64,000 bases of DNA from Sphingomonas kyeonggiensis (GTDB lineage: Bacteria > Pseudomonadota > Alphaproteobacteria > Sphingomonadales > Sphingomonadaceae), in NCBI RefSeq assembly GCF_030812785.1, contig NZ_JAUSTJ010000002.1:806001-870000 (forward strand). The letters run 5' to 3'. How positions within the stretch are numbered: position 1 is the first letter of the stretch; every line of letters begins with the position of its first letter. The notes under the pieces are model-generated. The model worked only from the letters and a program-made list of their open reading frames with translations, searched no databases and was not told the DNA's origin. Below are positions 51,717 to 60,185 of the stretch, in pieces. A program made the position numbers and the translations under genes.

Positions 51717-51983
51717 TTATTCCGAAATCGGCACGTAATTCAGGGTCTTGAGGGCGTTCATTACCGTGCCGGCATAGCGTTCCGGCACGGCAGCGGTTCC
51801 CATTGCCCAAGCCATGATGTCGACGTCCTGCTCTTCGAGCAGGGCCTCGAACAGGTCCATCTCGGCGTCGTTCCAGCCTTCGCCATGCTGGTCGAAGAAG
51901 CCGCCGATCAGCAGGTCGGCTTCCTTCACGCCGCGGTGCCAGGCACGGAAACGCAGGCGCTTGAGACGGATTTCGCGGTCCAT
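51717..51983 (-). CDS. sdhE: FAD assembly factor SdhE
   Basis: An 88-residue protein of the SdhE/Sdh5 (DUF339) family, which helps attach FAD covalently to succinate dehydrogenase and fumarate reductase. The defining RGxxE motif is RGVKE at residues 17-21 within RAWHRGVKEADLLIGGFF, followed by FEALLEEQDVDIMAWAMG. Length is typical. It has no other visible partner gene here, but the mfd, sdhE, recG grouping is conserved. The ATG at 51983 begins MDREIRLKRL, the normal N-terminus. Confidence 0.93.
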   Translation of the reverse strand: MDREIRLKRLRFRAWHRGVKEADLLIGGFFDQHGEGWNDAEMDLFEALLEEQDVDIMAWAMGTAAVPERYAGTVMNALKTLNYVPISE

Positions 51984-52176
51984 TCGGTCCTCAACGGCAA
52001 ATGGCCGGCAGCGCGAAAATGCGCGGTCGGCGAAAGACGGGATACGGTTTCCCAGATAGGTCGCCGCGCAAGTGAACGCCAGCGGCAACTTAATCGCGCC
52101 ATTCTCGCGCGATTGCGCCCGCTTCGCCGGCGATCCTCCTAGAATGGAAGACATTCTACGGTGAGGCTGTTTCCAT

Positions 52177-52383
52177 ATGCGTTTCGTGATGCTCAAGTCG
52201 ATCAACGGCGACCCGATCCTGGTGAACATCGCTTCCGTGCGCACCGTGGCGACGATCAACATGGCCGGTGACGATGTGGGCGTGCTTTCGTTCGACGGCG
52301 CACACGAAGTGGTGGTCGGCTCGACCGTGAACGAAGTGCTCGCGGCGATCGAGGCGGCCGGCCAGCGGATCGTCTCCCACTGA
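52177..52383 (+). CDS. small protein, FlbD-like layout, unknown function
   Basis: A 68-residue protein beginning MRFVMLKSINGDPILVNIAS. It has the strand pattern of FlbD-type small proteins: LNGxPIxVN at the start, then VGVLSFDGAHEVVVGSTVNE and a terminal helix VLAAIEAAGQRI. FlbD-like proteins accompany flagellar operons, but no flagellar gene is seen here, so similarity is only in layout. It lies between the divergent sdhE and recG, transcribed with recG. It is probably a real gene because of a good start, codon usage and tight fit. Confidence 0.6.
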   Translation: MRFVMLKSINGDPILVNIASVRTVATINMAGDDVGVLSFDGAHEVVVGSTVNEVLAAIEAAGQRIVSH

Positions 52384-52436
52384 TCGTTGCGCGCGCCCCC
52401 TAGCGGCGCGCCGACCCAGGAGCTACCTCGGGCCCG

Positions 52437-54494
52437 ATGCGGCCCGATGTCCTCAATCCACTCTTTGCCGAAGTCACGGCGCTCAAGGGGATCGGCCCGA
52501 CGCTGGCCAAGCCGCTCGAACGGCTGGGCCTGGCGCGGGTCGTCGACGTCGCCTTCCATCTGCCCACCGGCTTCATCGACCGGATCCCGCGCAGCGAGCT
52601 GATGGCATCGGATGCGGGCCGGGTCATCGCGATCGAGCTGACCGCGACGAGCTATCGCTTCGGCAGCAGCCCGCGCTCGCCCGCCCGGGTGCAGGCGGTG
52701 GACACGCATGGCAATCATGTCTCCCTGGTCTTCTTCGGCGGCAATTCGGGCTGGGCGAAGAAGCTGCTCCCCCTCAACGAGAAGCGCTGGGTCTCCGGCA
52801 AGCTCGACCAATATGGCCAGGAGCTGCAGATCGTGCACCCCGAGGTCGCCGTGCCCGAAGAGGCGGACGGCGGCGGGCGCGAGGCGATCTATCCTTGTTC
52901 GGAGGGCATCACCTCCAAGCGGATCGCGGCGATGGCCGCCCAGGCGATCGAGCGCGCGCCCGAGCTGCCCGAATGGATCGAGCCCAGCCTGAAGGACCGC
53001 CACCAATGGCCGGGCTGGAAGGAAGCGCTCGCCCGCATCCATGCCGACCCCGCGGATGCCAAGGCGCGCGAGCGGCTCGCCTATGACGAGGTGTTCGCCA
53101 ACCAGCTGGCGCTGATGCTGGTGCGCGGCGAGGCGCGGGCCAAGCGCGGGCGGCCGCTGACCGGCGACGGGCGGCTGCGCGACCGGCTCCAGCTGCCCTA
53201 TACGCCAACCGGCGCGCAGAGCCGCACGATCCGCGAGATCGAGGGCGACATGGCGCAGAGTCAGCCGATGCTGCGCCTGCTCCAGGGCGATGTCGGCGCG
53301 GGCAAGACCCTGGTGGCGACGATGGCGCTGCTGATCGCCGCCGAGGCCGGCGCGCAGGGCGCGATGCTGGCGCCGACCGAGATCCTCGCCCGCCAGCATT
53401 ACGAGAATCTCTCTCGCATGCTCGCCGGGCTCGACGTGCGCATCGCGATCCTCACCGGGCGCGACAAGGGCAAGGCCCGTGAGGCGACGCTGATGGGGCT
53501 CGCCGCCGGCGAGATCGATATCCTGGTCGGCACGCATGCGATCTTCCAGCAGGGCGTGACCTATCGCGACCTGGGGCTGGTAGTGGTGGACGAGCAGCAT
53601 CGCTTCGGCGTGGCCGAGCGGCTGATGCTGCAGGCCAAGGCGCAGGTGCCGCCGCATCTGCTGGTGATGACCGCCACGCCGATCCCGCGCACGCTGCAGC
53701 TTGCCTCGCATGGCGAGATGGACGTCAGCCGACTCGACGAGATGCCGCCGGGCCGCCAGCCGATCCAGACCACGGTGATCGCCGAGGACAAGCTCGATGC
53801 GGTGATCGCGGGGCTGGGCCGGCATCTGGAGGCGGGGAAACAGGCCTATTGGGTGTGCCCGCTGGTCGAGGAGAGCGAGAAGACCGATCTCGCCGCCGCC
53901 GAGCATCGCGCCGCGACGCTGACCGCGCGGTTCGGTGCCAAGGTCGGGCTGGTCCATGGCCGGATGAAGGGGCCGGAGAAGGACGCGGTGATGGCGCGCT
54001 TTTCCTCGGGCGAACTGGGCGTGCTGGTGGCGACCACGGTGATCGAGGTCGGCGTCGACGTGCCCAATGCGACGCTGATCGTGATCGAGGCGGCGGACCG
54101 GTTCGGCCTGGCCCAGCTTCACCAGCTGCGTGGGCGCGTCGGGCGGGGCGGGGGGCAGTCGCACTGCATACTGCTGCGCGGCGACAAGCTGAGCGAGACC
54201 TCGCGGGCGCGGCTGGCGCTGATGCGCGATACGACCGACGGCTTCCTGATCGCCGAGCGCGACCTGGAGCTGCGCGGGGCGGGTGAGATCCTCGGCACCC
54301 GGCAATCGGGCGAGCAGACCTTCCGGTTGGCGACGCCCGAGAGCCTGGCGACGCTGATCGCGGCGGCGAATGCGGATGCGCGGCTGCTGGAGGATCAGGA
54401 CCGGTCGCTGCATTCGCCGCGCGGGGAGGCGGCGCGGGTGGCGCTGTACCTGTTCGAGCGGGATGCTGCGGTTAGTTTGCTTAGGGCGGGCTAA
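52437..54494 (+). CDS. recG: ATP-dependent DNA helicase RecG
   Basis: A 685-residue branched-DNA helicase that reverses stalled forks and branch-migrates junctions. The N-terminal wedge domain (1-160) includes LKGIGPTLAKPLERLGLARV and the OB-fold part VQAVDTHGNHVSLVFFGGN. The motor has LLQGDVGAGKTLVATMALLI, LAPTEILARQHYENL, VVVDEQHRFGVAERLMLQAK, VMTATPIPRTLQLASHGEMD and TTVIEVGVDVPNATLIVIEA, then the QLRGRVGRGGGQSHCILL segment. Length is typical. Transcription runs from the small gene upstream. Confidence 0.96.
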   Translation: MRPDVLNPLFAEVTALKGIGPTLAKPLERLGLARVVDVAFHLPTGFIDRIPRSELMASDAGRVIAIELTATSYRFGSSPRSPARVQAVDTHGNHVSLVFFGGNSGWAKKLLPLNEKRWVSGKLDQYGQELQIVHPEVAVPEEADGGGREAIYPCSEGITSKRIAAMAAQAIERAPELPEWIEPSLKDRHQWPGWKEALARIHADPADAKARERLAYDEVFANQLALMLVRGEARAKRGRPLTGDGRLRDRLQLPYTPTGAQSRTIREIEGDMAQSQPMLRLLQGDVGAGKTLVATMALLIAAEAGAQGAMLAPTEILARQHYENLSRMLAGLDVRIAILTGRDKGKAREATLMGLAAGEIDILVGTHAIFQQGVTYRDLGLVVVDEQHRFGVAERLMLQAKAQVPPHLLVMTATPIPRTLQLASHGEMDVSRLDEMPPGRQPIQTTVIAEDKLDAVIAGLGRHLEAGKQAYWVCPLVEESEKTDLAAAEHRAATLTARFGAKVGLVHGRMKGPEKDAVMARFSSGELGVLVATTVIEVGVDVPNATLIVIEAADRFGLAQLHQLRGRVGRGGGQSHCILLRGDKLSETSRARLALMRDTTDGFLIAERDLELRGAGEILGTRQSGEQTFRLATPESLATLIAAANADARLLEDQDRSLHSPRGEAARVALYLFERDAAVSLLRAG

Positions 54495-54561
54495 GACCGG
54501 TTCCGGGACACGAATTTTTCGGGGTAGCTGCGGCAATGTGCCTGACCTAGGTCGAGGGCGT

Positions 54562-55356
54562 ATGAGTATCAGGGTGACCGAAGACTTCTGGGCGCTGACC
54601 GAGAAGGAGAAGCAGACCCTCCGCCTGATGGTCCGGGGCCATGACGCGAAGTCGATGGCGCGCAGCCTTGGCCTCTCCGTCCACACGATCAACGAGCGGC
54701 TTCGCGATGCGCGGCGCAAGATGGCGGTGTCGAGCAGTCGCGAGGCGGCGCGGCTGTTGCTGGAAGCCGAGGGCGGCGATCCGGGCGCGACCCCTGAATT
54801 GCCTGGCCCCGAATTGCTTGGGGACACGGAAATCGGGGCAGACCCGGCTTGGACGCCGATGGATCAGGGAGATGCGCCGGACAGCGGCGTGGGGCGGGCA
54901 TATCGCCATCCCCGGATCCTCATCGGAGTCCTTCTCATGACGCTTGTTCTCGGACTTTCAGTGCTCATCGCCTTGCCGCATTTCGCCTCCGCGCCGCCGG
55001 CCGCGGCAAGTGCTTCCCGCGTGGCGGAGGACCCGGCGGTGGTGGATGCGGCGCGGCAATGGCTGGCGCTGGTGGATCAGGGGCGTTGGGACGAAAGCTA
55101 CCGCGCGACGGGCGCGTCGTTCCGCAAGCTGAACACCGTCGAGGTCTGGACCGCGACGTCCCGCAGGGTACGCGTGCCACTTGGCGAGACGATCTCGCGG
55201 ACCTTCCTCAGCCAGGAAAACCTGCCTGCGCCGCCCGCCGGCTATGAGGTGGTGAAGTTCCGCACCCGCTTCGCCAACAAGGCGGAGGTGGTGGAAACGG
55301 TCACGCTCGATTTCGAGGAGGGGAACTGGCGCGTCGTGGGCGTGACGGTCGAGTGA
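54562..55356 (+). CDS. membrane-anchored LuxR-type HTH protein with DUF4019 periplasmic domain
   Basis: A 264-residue protein with three parts. Residues 10-60 form a LuxR/GerE-type helix-turn-helix (LTEKEKQTLRLMVRGHDAKS then MARSLGLSVHTINERLRDAR). Residues 119-139 are one transmembrane helix (ILIGVLLMTLVLGLSVLIAL). The C-terminal 115 residues, from AARQWLALVDQGRWDESYRA to VTLDFEEGNWRVVGVTVE, match DUF4019. This places the DNA-binding domain in the cytoplasm and the sensor-like domain in the periplasm, a ToxR-like layout with a LuxR head. Ligand and target are unknown. It follows recG closely but is probably separate. Confidence 0.82.
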   Translation: MSIRVTEDFWALTEKEKQTLRLMVRGHDAKSMARSLGLSVHTINERLRDARRKMAVSSSREAARLLLEAEGGDPGATPELPGPELLGDTEIGADPAWTPMDQGDAPDSGVGRAYRHPRILIGVLLMTLVLGLSVLIALPHFASAPPAAASASRVAEDPAVVDAARQWLALVDQGRWDESYRATGASFRKLNTVEVWTATSRRVRVPLGETISRTFLSQENLPAPPAGYEVVKFRTRFANKAEVVETVTLDFEEGNWRVVGVTVE

Positions 55357-55407
55357 CGCTGCCTGTGGCCGCGTTCCCGGCCGGGGGCGCGGCTGCTTTG
55401 CGAAGAT

Positions 55408-55490
55408 CGTCATTTCGACGAAGGCCGGGATCTCGTGCGGTTCCTTCCCCGCGCCTTCGCCTGAGATCCCGGCTTTCGCCGGGATGACGG
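55408..55490. repeat. CGTCAY-type palindrome pair, head-out
   Basis: The forward copy at 55408 (CGTCATTTCGACGAAGGCCG) faces an inverted copy ending at 55490 (head ATGACG on the plus strand). The inverted copy is a perfect hairpin; the forward one has decayed bases. It fills most of the gap behind the DUF4019 gene. Confidence 0.85.
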
Positions 55491-55557
55491 ATAGAAGGCG
55501 TGGTCGCGCAAGCTTCCGGCGTGTATGCTGCAGACGCCGTTTGGGGAGCATGAATGC

Positions 55558-55764
55558 ATGCAGAAGGATCGGAAGAGCCTGCTGATTGCCGTTGCGCTGA
55601 TCGTCGCTGGCGTGGCCGCGTTCTTTCTCTTTCTGTTCGTCACGGGACATGATCCCGATGAGCGGCCGCTGACGCTTTTCGAGTGGGTGCTCGGCGGAAT
55701 ATTGATCGGCCCGGGGTTCGGCTATCTGCTCAAGGCGCGGAACGGGCAGGACCGCGGCGGATAA
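55558..55764 (+). CDS. small inner membrane protein, two transmembrane segments
   Basis: A 68-residue protein starting MQKDRKSLLIAVALIVAGVA. Two hydrophobic segments are visible, SLLIAVALIVAGVAAFFLFL (about 7-26) and FEWVLGGILIGPGFGYLLKA (41-60), joined by a short polar loop HDPDERPLTL. Ends are basic. The start at 55558 has GGGGAG seven bases upstream; an earlier in-frame CTG/ATG would add ten residues. No function is known. It is convergent with the PilZ gene. Confidence 0.65.
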   Translation: MQKDRKSLLIAVALIVAGVAAFFLFLFVTGHDPDERPLTLFEWVLGGILIGPGFGYLLKARNGQDRGG

Positions 55765-55766
55765 GG

Positions 55767-56099
55767 CTATTTCGCCTTCACCATCACCGAGATCAGCTCG
55801 TAATAGCTCGCCAGATCGATCGCCCGCTCGAACTGGCAGCCGATGCGGCCGCCGAGCGCCCAGCGGACTTCCGCCACCATCGTGCCGGCATGCGGCAGCA
55901 CCACGCGGATGCGGTCGCCGGTCTCGAGCGTGTCGTCGCACCGTGCCATCAGGCCATGGGGCGAGATGTTGACGACGGTGAAGTCCAGCTGCTTGGCGTC
56001 GGGGCCGAAGGCGCGCGCGCGGTAATAGACGTCGTCGCGTCCTTCCCGCCGGGGATCCGAATAAGCCAGGTTCGATCCGAAACTCACGCAACGCCCCAC
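55767..56099 (-). CDS. PilZ domain protein (c-di-GMP binding candidate)
   Basis: A 110-residue single-domain PilZ protein. The N-terminal arginine switch appears as DPRREGRDDVYYRARAFG (RxxxR), and the second motif as VVNISPHGLMARCD (N/DxSxxG), followed by the barrel strands IRVVLPHAGTMVAEVRWALG and IGCQFERAID. These motifs are those that bind c-di-GMP, so it is likely an effector responding to levels set by enzymes like the EAL protein at 43-45 kb. There is no output domain, so it probably works by binding a partner. Confidence 0.87.
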   Translation of the reverse strand: MGRCVSFGSNLAYSDPRREGRDDVYYRARAFGPDAKQLDFTVVNISPHGLMARCDDTLETGDRIRVVLPHAGTMVAEVRWALGGRIGCQFERAIDLASYYELISVMVKAK

Positions 56100-56192
56100 A
56101 AACGCTTGAGTACGTATGCGGTAGTAGCGCTACCGCATGAAATTCCTTCCAACGAAGCTGCTTAACAGGGACTTATCGCGGGATCCGGAAGA

Positions 56193-57419
56193 TTACGCAG
56201 GGGTGAGCAGGCCGTGCTTCTTCTTGCCGAAGCTGAGCTTGACCTGCGCCGTGACGGCGATGTCGAGCGCGGGGTCGTTCACCACCTGGTCGTCCACGCG
56301 GATCGCGCCCTCGGCGATCTTGCGGCGGGCCTCGCCCTTGGACGGGACCAGGCCGAGCGCGACCAGGCCGTCGACCACGTTGATGCTGCCGCCCTCGACC
56401 GCATGGGTCGGGAGCGAACCGCCGGCCGAGCCTTCCTCGAACACCTTGCGGGCGGTCTCGGCGGCTTCGTCGGCGGCGGCGCGGCCGCGGCACATGGCGG
56501 TGGCTTCGTTGGCGAGGACCTTCTTGGCCTCGTTGATGCCAGCGCCCTCGAGCGCCTCGAGCCGGGCGATCTCGTCGAGCGGCAGGTCGGTGAACAGGCG
56601 CAGGAAGCGGCCGACGTCGCGGTCGTCGGTGTTGCGCCAGAACTGCCAGTAGTCGAAGGCCGAGAGCTGGTCGTCGTTGAGCCAGACGGCGCCCGACATG
56701 GTCTTGCCCATCTTGCCGCCGTCCGCCGTGGTGATCAGCGGGGTGGTGACGCCGTACACCTCGGTGCCGTCGACGCGGCGGGCGAGCTCGATGCCGTTGA
56801 CGATGTTGCCCCATTGGTCCGACCCGCCCATCTGCAGGCGGCACGCGGCGCGACGCGACAGCTCCAGGAAATCATAACCCTGGAGGATCATGTAGTTGAA
56901 CTCGAGGAACGACAGCGATTGCTCGCGATCGAGCCGCAGCTTGACCGAGTCGAAGCTGAGCATGCGGTTGACCGAGAAATGCCGGCCGATGTCGCGCAGG
57001 AACGGGATATATTCGAGCTTGTCGAGCCACTCGGCATTGTCGACCATCACCGCGTCGGTGGGGCCGTCGCCGAAGGTGAGGAACTTCTCGAACACGGTCT
57101 TGATCGAGGCGACGTTCGACTGGATCACCTCGTCGGTCATCAGCTTGCGCGCCTCGTCCTTGAACGAGGGATCGCCGATCTTGCCGGTGCCGCCGCCCAT
57201 CAGCACGATCGGCTTGTGGCCCGCCTGCTGGAGGCGGCGCAGCAGCATGATCTGGACGAGGCTGCCGACGTGCAGCGAAGGCGCGGTCGGGTCGAAGCCG
57301 ATATAGCCGGGAACGATCTGCTTCGTTGCAAGCGTGTCGAGCGCCTCCGGGTCGGTGACCTGGTGGATATAGCCACGTTCGGAGAGCAGGCGGAGCAGAT
57401 CGGACTTGAATTCGGTCAT
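56193..57419 (-). CDS. tyrS: tyrosyl-tRNA synthetase
   Basis: A 408-residue class I aminoacyl-tRNA synthetase. The HIGH-type signature is [20 protein letters not shown], the amino acid pocket includes [16 protein letters not shown] and [19 protein letters not shown], and the KMSKS-type loop is [17 protein letters not shown]-terminal S4 domain follows ([20 protein letters not shown]), ending with FGKKKHGLL. Length is typical of bacterial TyrS. The start [12 protein letters not shown] at 57419 is chosen by family N-terminus. An ArsR-type gene lies upstream on the same strand, 35 bases away. Confidence 0.96.
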   Translation of the reverse strand: MTEFKSDLLRLLSERGYIHQVTDPEALDTLATKQIVPGYIGFDPTAPSLHVGSLVQIMLLRRLQQAGHKPIVLMGGGTGKIGDPSFKDEARKLMTDEVIQSNVASIKTVFEKFLTFGDGPTDAVMVDNAEWLDKLEYIPFLRDIGRHFSVNRMLSFDSVKLRLDREQSLSFLEFNYMILQGYDFLELSRRAACRLQMGGSDQWGNIVNGIELARRVDGTEVYGVTTPLITTADGGKMGKTMSGAVWLNDDQLSAFDYWQFWRNTDDRDVGRFLRLFTDLPLDEIARLEALEGAGINEAKKVLANEATAMCRGRAAADEAAETARKVFEEGSAGGSLPTHAVEGGSINVVDGLVALGLVPSKGEARRKIAEGAIRVDDQVVNDPALDIAVTAQVKLSFGKKKHGLLTPA

Positions 57420-57453
57420 AGTGCGGGCCGCATAGCCGAGCGGAAGGCCGCTG

Positions 57454-57801
57454 TCATGCCTGTGGCGTATCGCAGGCCTTGTTGTCCGCATAGGCATTGA
57501 GGATCGCGGCGAGCAGGCCGGGGAAGCGTGCATCGACTTCGCCGCAGCGCGTCGTGTTGCGCATCTCCACGCCGTGGCGCTCGGAATGGATCAGCCCGGC
57601 ATCGCGCAGCACCTTGAAATGCTGGGAGAGCGAGGACTTGGGGATGTCGCGCTCGCCCACTCGCGAGAAGGTGGTGCAGCCCTGGACGCAGCCCTGGCCG
57701 GCGACCTGAGCGAAGATCGCCGCGCGCACGGGATCGGACAACGCGTGGAGGATCGCCTCCACCGACACGTCCTCGATCGAAGGGTGAAACAGCGGCCGCA
57801 T
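57454..57801 (-). CDS. ArsR/SmtB-family transcriptional regulator
   Basis: A 115-residue winged-helix repressor. The core is [20 protein letters not shown], the recognition region [20 protein letters not shown] and the wing [11 protein letters not shown]. Cys38 and Cys42 (GCVQGC) and Cys86 are candidates for metal or redox sensing, but the classical CxC metal site in helix 3 is missing. It is divergent from an SDR gene; a GTTC/GAAC inverted repeat lies between the two starts, suggesting that it represses both. It is not obviously SahR, since the metE/ahcY palindromes are different. Confidence 0.88.
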   Translation of the reverse strand: MRPLFHPSIEDVSVEAILHALSDPVRAAIFAQVAGQGCVQGCTTFSRVGERDIPKSSLSQHFKVLRDAGLIHSERHGVEMRNTTRCGEVDARFPGLLAAILNAYADNKACDTPQA

Positions 57802-57837
57802 GAAATTTATCTAGGGGCTCTTGAAGTCTGGTTCAAC

Positions 57838-57856
57838 AGTTCTGAAATCCTGAACT
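57838..57856. promoter_or_regulatory. candidate operator between the ArsR and SDR genes
   Basis: AGTTC and GAACT form an inverted repeat with a 9-base spacer; an overlapping TTCA/TGAA pair is also present. It lies about 37 bases from the ArsR start and 50 from the SDR start, where both promoters are expected. Confidence 0.5.
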
Positions 57857-57905
57857 ATGGGAGTAAGGGGCCATGTCGGCGTCCGGCCCATGGAGAATTT
57901 CAGTC

Positions 57906-58652
57906 ATGTCGAAGCTCGCAGACAAGGTCGCGATCGTTACCGGGGCATCCAAGGGCATCGGTGCCGGCATCGCCAAGTCGCTGGCGGCGGAAGGCGCCGC
58001 GGTGGTGGTCAATTACGCGTCGAGCAAGGCCGGCGCGGATGCAGTGGTGAAGGACATCACCGATGCCGGCGGCAAGGCGATCGCCGTGCAGGCCGATGTC
58101 GCCAACGCCGACCAGGCGCAGGCGCTGGTCGATGCCGCGATCAAGGAGTTCGGCCGGCTCGACGTGCTGGTCAACAATTCGGGTATCTATGAATTCGCCT
58201 CGCTCGATGCGACGACCGAGGAACTGTATCGCCGCACCTTCGACGTGAACGTGCTCGGCGTGCTGCTCACTACCCAGGCGGCGGCGAAGCATCTCGGCGA
58301 GGGCGCGAGCGTGATTAACATCTCCTCGGCGGTCACCAGCCTCTTCCCGGCCGAATCGGCGGTGTACACCGGCACCAAGGGTGCGGTGGACGCAATCACC
58401 GGCGTGCTCGCCAATGAGCTGGGCCCGCGCAAGATCCGCGTCAACGCGATCAATCCCGGCGTGGTCGAGACCGAGGGCACGCATGCCGCCGGTTTCGTCG
58501 GGTCGGAGTTCTTCGACGCGATCATCGGCCAGACCCCGCTCGGCCGCGTCGGCTATCCGGACGACATCGCCTCGATCGCGGTGTTCCTGGCATCGGACGA
58601 TGCCCGCTGGCTGACCGGCGAGAAGCTGACCGCCAGCGGCGGCCTGCGCTGA
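57906..58652 (+). CDS. short-chain dehydrogenase/reductase (SDR)
   Basis: A 248-residue classical SDR oxidoreductase. The cofactor motif is TGASKGIG (residues 12-19), followed by NYASSKAGAD (NADP preference possible), the NNSG motif in VLVNNSGIYEF, the catalytic Ser in NISSAVTSLFP and the YxxxK motif in AVYTGTKGAVD. The C-terminal NPGVVETEG and WLTGEKLTASGGLR are usual. The substrate is unknown. The start at 57906 (MSKLADKVAIV) has a GGAGA site; an upstream in-frame ATG is weaker. It is likely controlled by the divergent ArsR protein. Confidence 0.93.
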   Translation: MSKLADKVAIVTGASKGIGAGIAKSLAAEGAAVVVNYASSKAGADAVVKDITDAGGKAIAVQADVANADQAQALVDAAIKEFGRLDVLVNNSGIYEFASLDATTEELYRRTFDVNVLGVLLTTQAAAKHLGEGASVINISSAVTSLFPAESAVYTGTKGAVDAITGVLANELGPRKIRVNAINPGVVETEGTHAAGFVGSEFFDAIIGQTPLGRVGYPDDIASIAVFLASDDARWLTGEKLTASGGLR

Positions 58653-58660
58653 GCGAAGCA

Positions 58661-58690
58661 CGGGGTGGGGCGGAAGCGCCTCACCCCGTT
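58661..58690. terminator. bidirectional hairpin between the SDR and EamA genes
   Basis: ACGGGGTG and CACCCCGT form the outer stem, with GGCGG/GCGCC-like inner pairing. It lies between two convergent genes, overlapping the EamA stop codon. No strong T run follows. Confidence 0.55.
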
Positions 58691-59607
58691 CTGCTTGGGC
58701 GCGTCACCATCCATATGCCGGCGCAGACCAGCAGCAATGCGGCGAGGTAGCTCCAGTGGAGCAGCGACTCGCCAAGGAAGATCGCCGAGAGCGCGACACC
58801 GAATACCGGGATCAGGAAGTTGAACGCGGCGATCAGGCCGACCGGGTTGTGCTTGAGGAGCAGGCTCCACAGCGCGAAGGCGACCGAGGAGAGCAGGGCG
58901 AGATAGAGCAGCAGCGCGCCCGCGGACGGGCTGGGGGCGGCGAGATGGCCCTGGCCCGTCAGGCCGGCCGCGGTGAGGATCAGGCCGCCGATGGCGAGCT
59001 GCCAGCCGGTCATCACCAGCGGATCCATGTCGCGCGACACGCGCTTGCCGTAGATCGAGGCGGCGGCGAGGACGAAGGCGGCGATGATCACGAAGCCTTC
59101 GCCGAGCAGGCTGAAATCGAAGTCGAGACGGCCGTTGCCGCCCAGATTCACCACCACCACGCCGAGAAAGCCGACCAGGCAGCCGAGCGCCTTGCGGCCG
59201 CTCAGCCGATCGTCGGCATAGAGGAAATGGGCGATCACCACGCTGAAGAACACGCCGGTCGCGTTCATGATTGAGGACTTCACGCCGCTGGCATGGGCGA
59301 GGCCGATATAGAAGAAGACGTACTGGAAGCCGGTCTGGGTGAGGCCGAGCAGTGCGACCTGGCGCCATTGCCGGCCGGGAAGCGCGAGGATCCGCCGGCC
59401 GGTCGCCGCGGCGAAGGCAAGCAGGATCGCACCGGCCAGGGCGAAGCGATAGCCGGCGAAGAGCAGCTGCGCGGCGGTATCCGCCTTGCCGATGCCGAAC
59501 AGGACATAGCCGTTCTTGATCGCGGGATAGGCGCTCCCCCAGAGCAGGCAGCACAGGGTGGCGAGCAGGAATACGCCGGTACGGGACTGGTAGAAACGCG
59601 CGGACAC
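58681..59607 (-). CDS. EamA/DMT-family transporter
   Basis: A 308-residue inner membrane protein with ten hydrophobic segments in two repeated EamA halves. Typical elements are LATLCCLLWGSAYPAIKNGY at the start of the first repeat, LTQTGFQYVFFYIGLAHASG, and in the second half GFVIIAAFVLAAASIYGKRV and FNFLIPVFGVALSAIFLGES. Members export metabolites, amino acids or drugs by proton antiport or similar mechanisms; the substrate cannot be inferred. It is convergent with the SDR gene. Confidence 0.9.
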   Translation of the reverse strand: MSARFYQSRTGVFLLATLCCLLWGSAYPAIKNGYVLFGIGKADTAAQLLFAGYRFALAGAILLAFAAATGRRILALPGRQWRQVALLGLTQTGFQYVFFYIGLAHASGVKSSIMNATGVFFSVVIAHFLYADDRLSGRKALGCLVGFLGVVVVNLGGNGRLDFDFSLLGEGFVIIAAFVLAAASIYGKRVSRDMDPLVMTGWQLAIGGLILTAAGLTGQGHLAAPSPSAGALLLYLALLSSVAFALWSLLLKHNPVGLIAAFNFLIPVFGVALSAIFLGESLLHWSYLAALLLVCAGIWMVTRPSRTG

Positions 59608-59663
59608 GCCGGGCCCCCTAACCCATCTTCGCCGCGGGGCAAATCCGCGCTAGGCCGGGCGGC

Positions 59664-60185
59664 ATGACGATCCATGTTCCGCTGATGCCGCACCCCGATC
59701 ATCCGCCGCGTGGCGTGAAAGGCGTCGAAGTGACCGCTGATATAAGGCGCGGGGCGAGCGTCCTGACCTATCGTGTCGACGGACAGGCGCTGGTCCCGGC
59801 GCCTGCCGCGCCCGAGCGGACCGACGAACTGTGGAAGCACACCTGCTTCGAGCTGTTCGTGAAGCCGTCGGGCGGGGAGGGCTATTTCGAGTTCAACTTC
59901 GCACCTTCGACTGCCTGGGCCGCCTATCGGTTCGATGCCTATCGCGACGGAATGCGTGACCAGCCGCTCGATGCGCCGGTGGTCGAGCCGGTGGAAGACC
60001 GGGTGCGGGTTTCGATCGATCTCGGCGGGCTACCCGAGGGGGAATGGCGCGTGGCGATCACCGCGGTGATCGAGGAGGCGGACGGGACCAAATCCTATTG
60101 GTCCGCCGCGCACCCCGCCGGGAAACCGGATTTCCATGATCCGGCTTGCTTCGTGCTCGAACTCCCGGCACCCAGCGGCGCATGA
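59664..60185 (+). CDS. DOMON-like domain protein
   Basis: A 173-residue protein. Residues 25-170 read as one beta-sandwich domain: VEVTADIRRGASVLTYRVDG, ELWKHTCFELFVKPSGGEGY, FEFNFAPSTAWAAYRFDAYR and the final SYWSAAHPAGKPDFHDPACF. These fit the DOMON-like family seen in sphingomonads, which is related to sugar- or haem-binding DOMON modules; function is unproven. No signal peptide is visible. Its stop codon overlaps the start of the NamZ-like gene (ATGA), so the two are co-translated and could act on a common sugar ligand. Confidence 0.82.
   Translation: MTIHVPLMPHPDHPPRGVKGVEVTADIRRGASVLTYRVDGQALVPAPAAPERTDELWKHTCFELFVKPSGGEGYFEFNFAPSTAWAAYRFDAYRDGMRDQPLDAPVVEPVEDRVRVSIDLGGLPEGEWRVAITAVIEEADGTKSYWSAAHPAGKPDFHDPACFVLELPAPSGA

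Noticed and set aside
51984-54827. Long minus-strand frame running upstream from sdhE through recG
   Set aside because: Only the last 88 codons match SdhE; the remainder is antisense to recG and has no domain signature.
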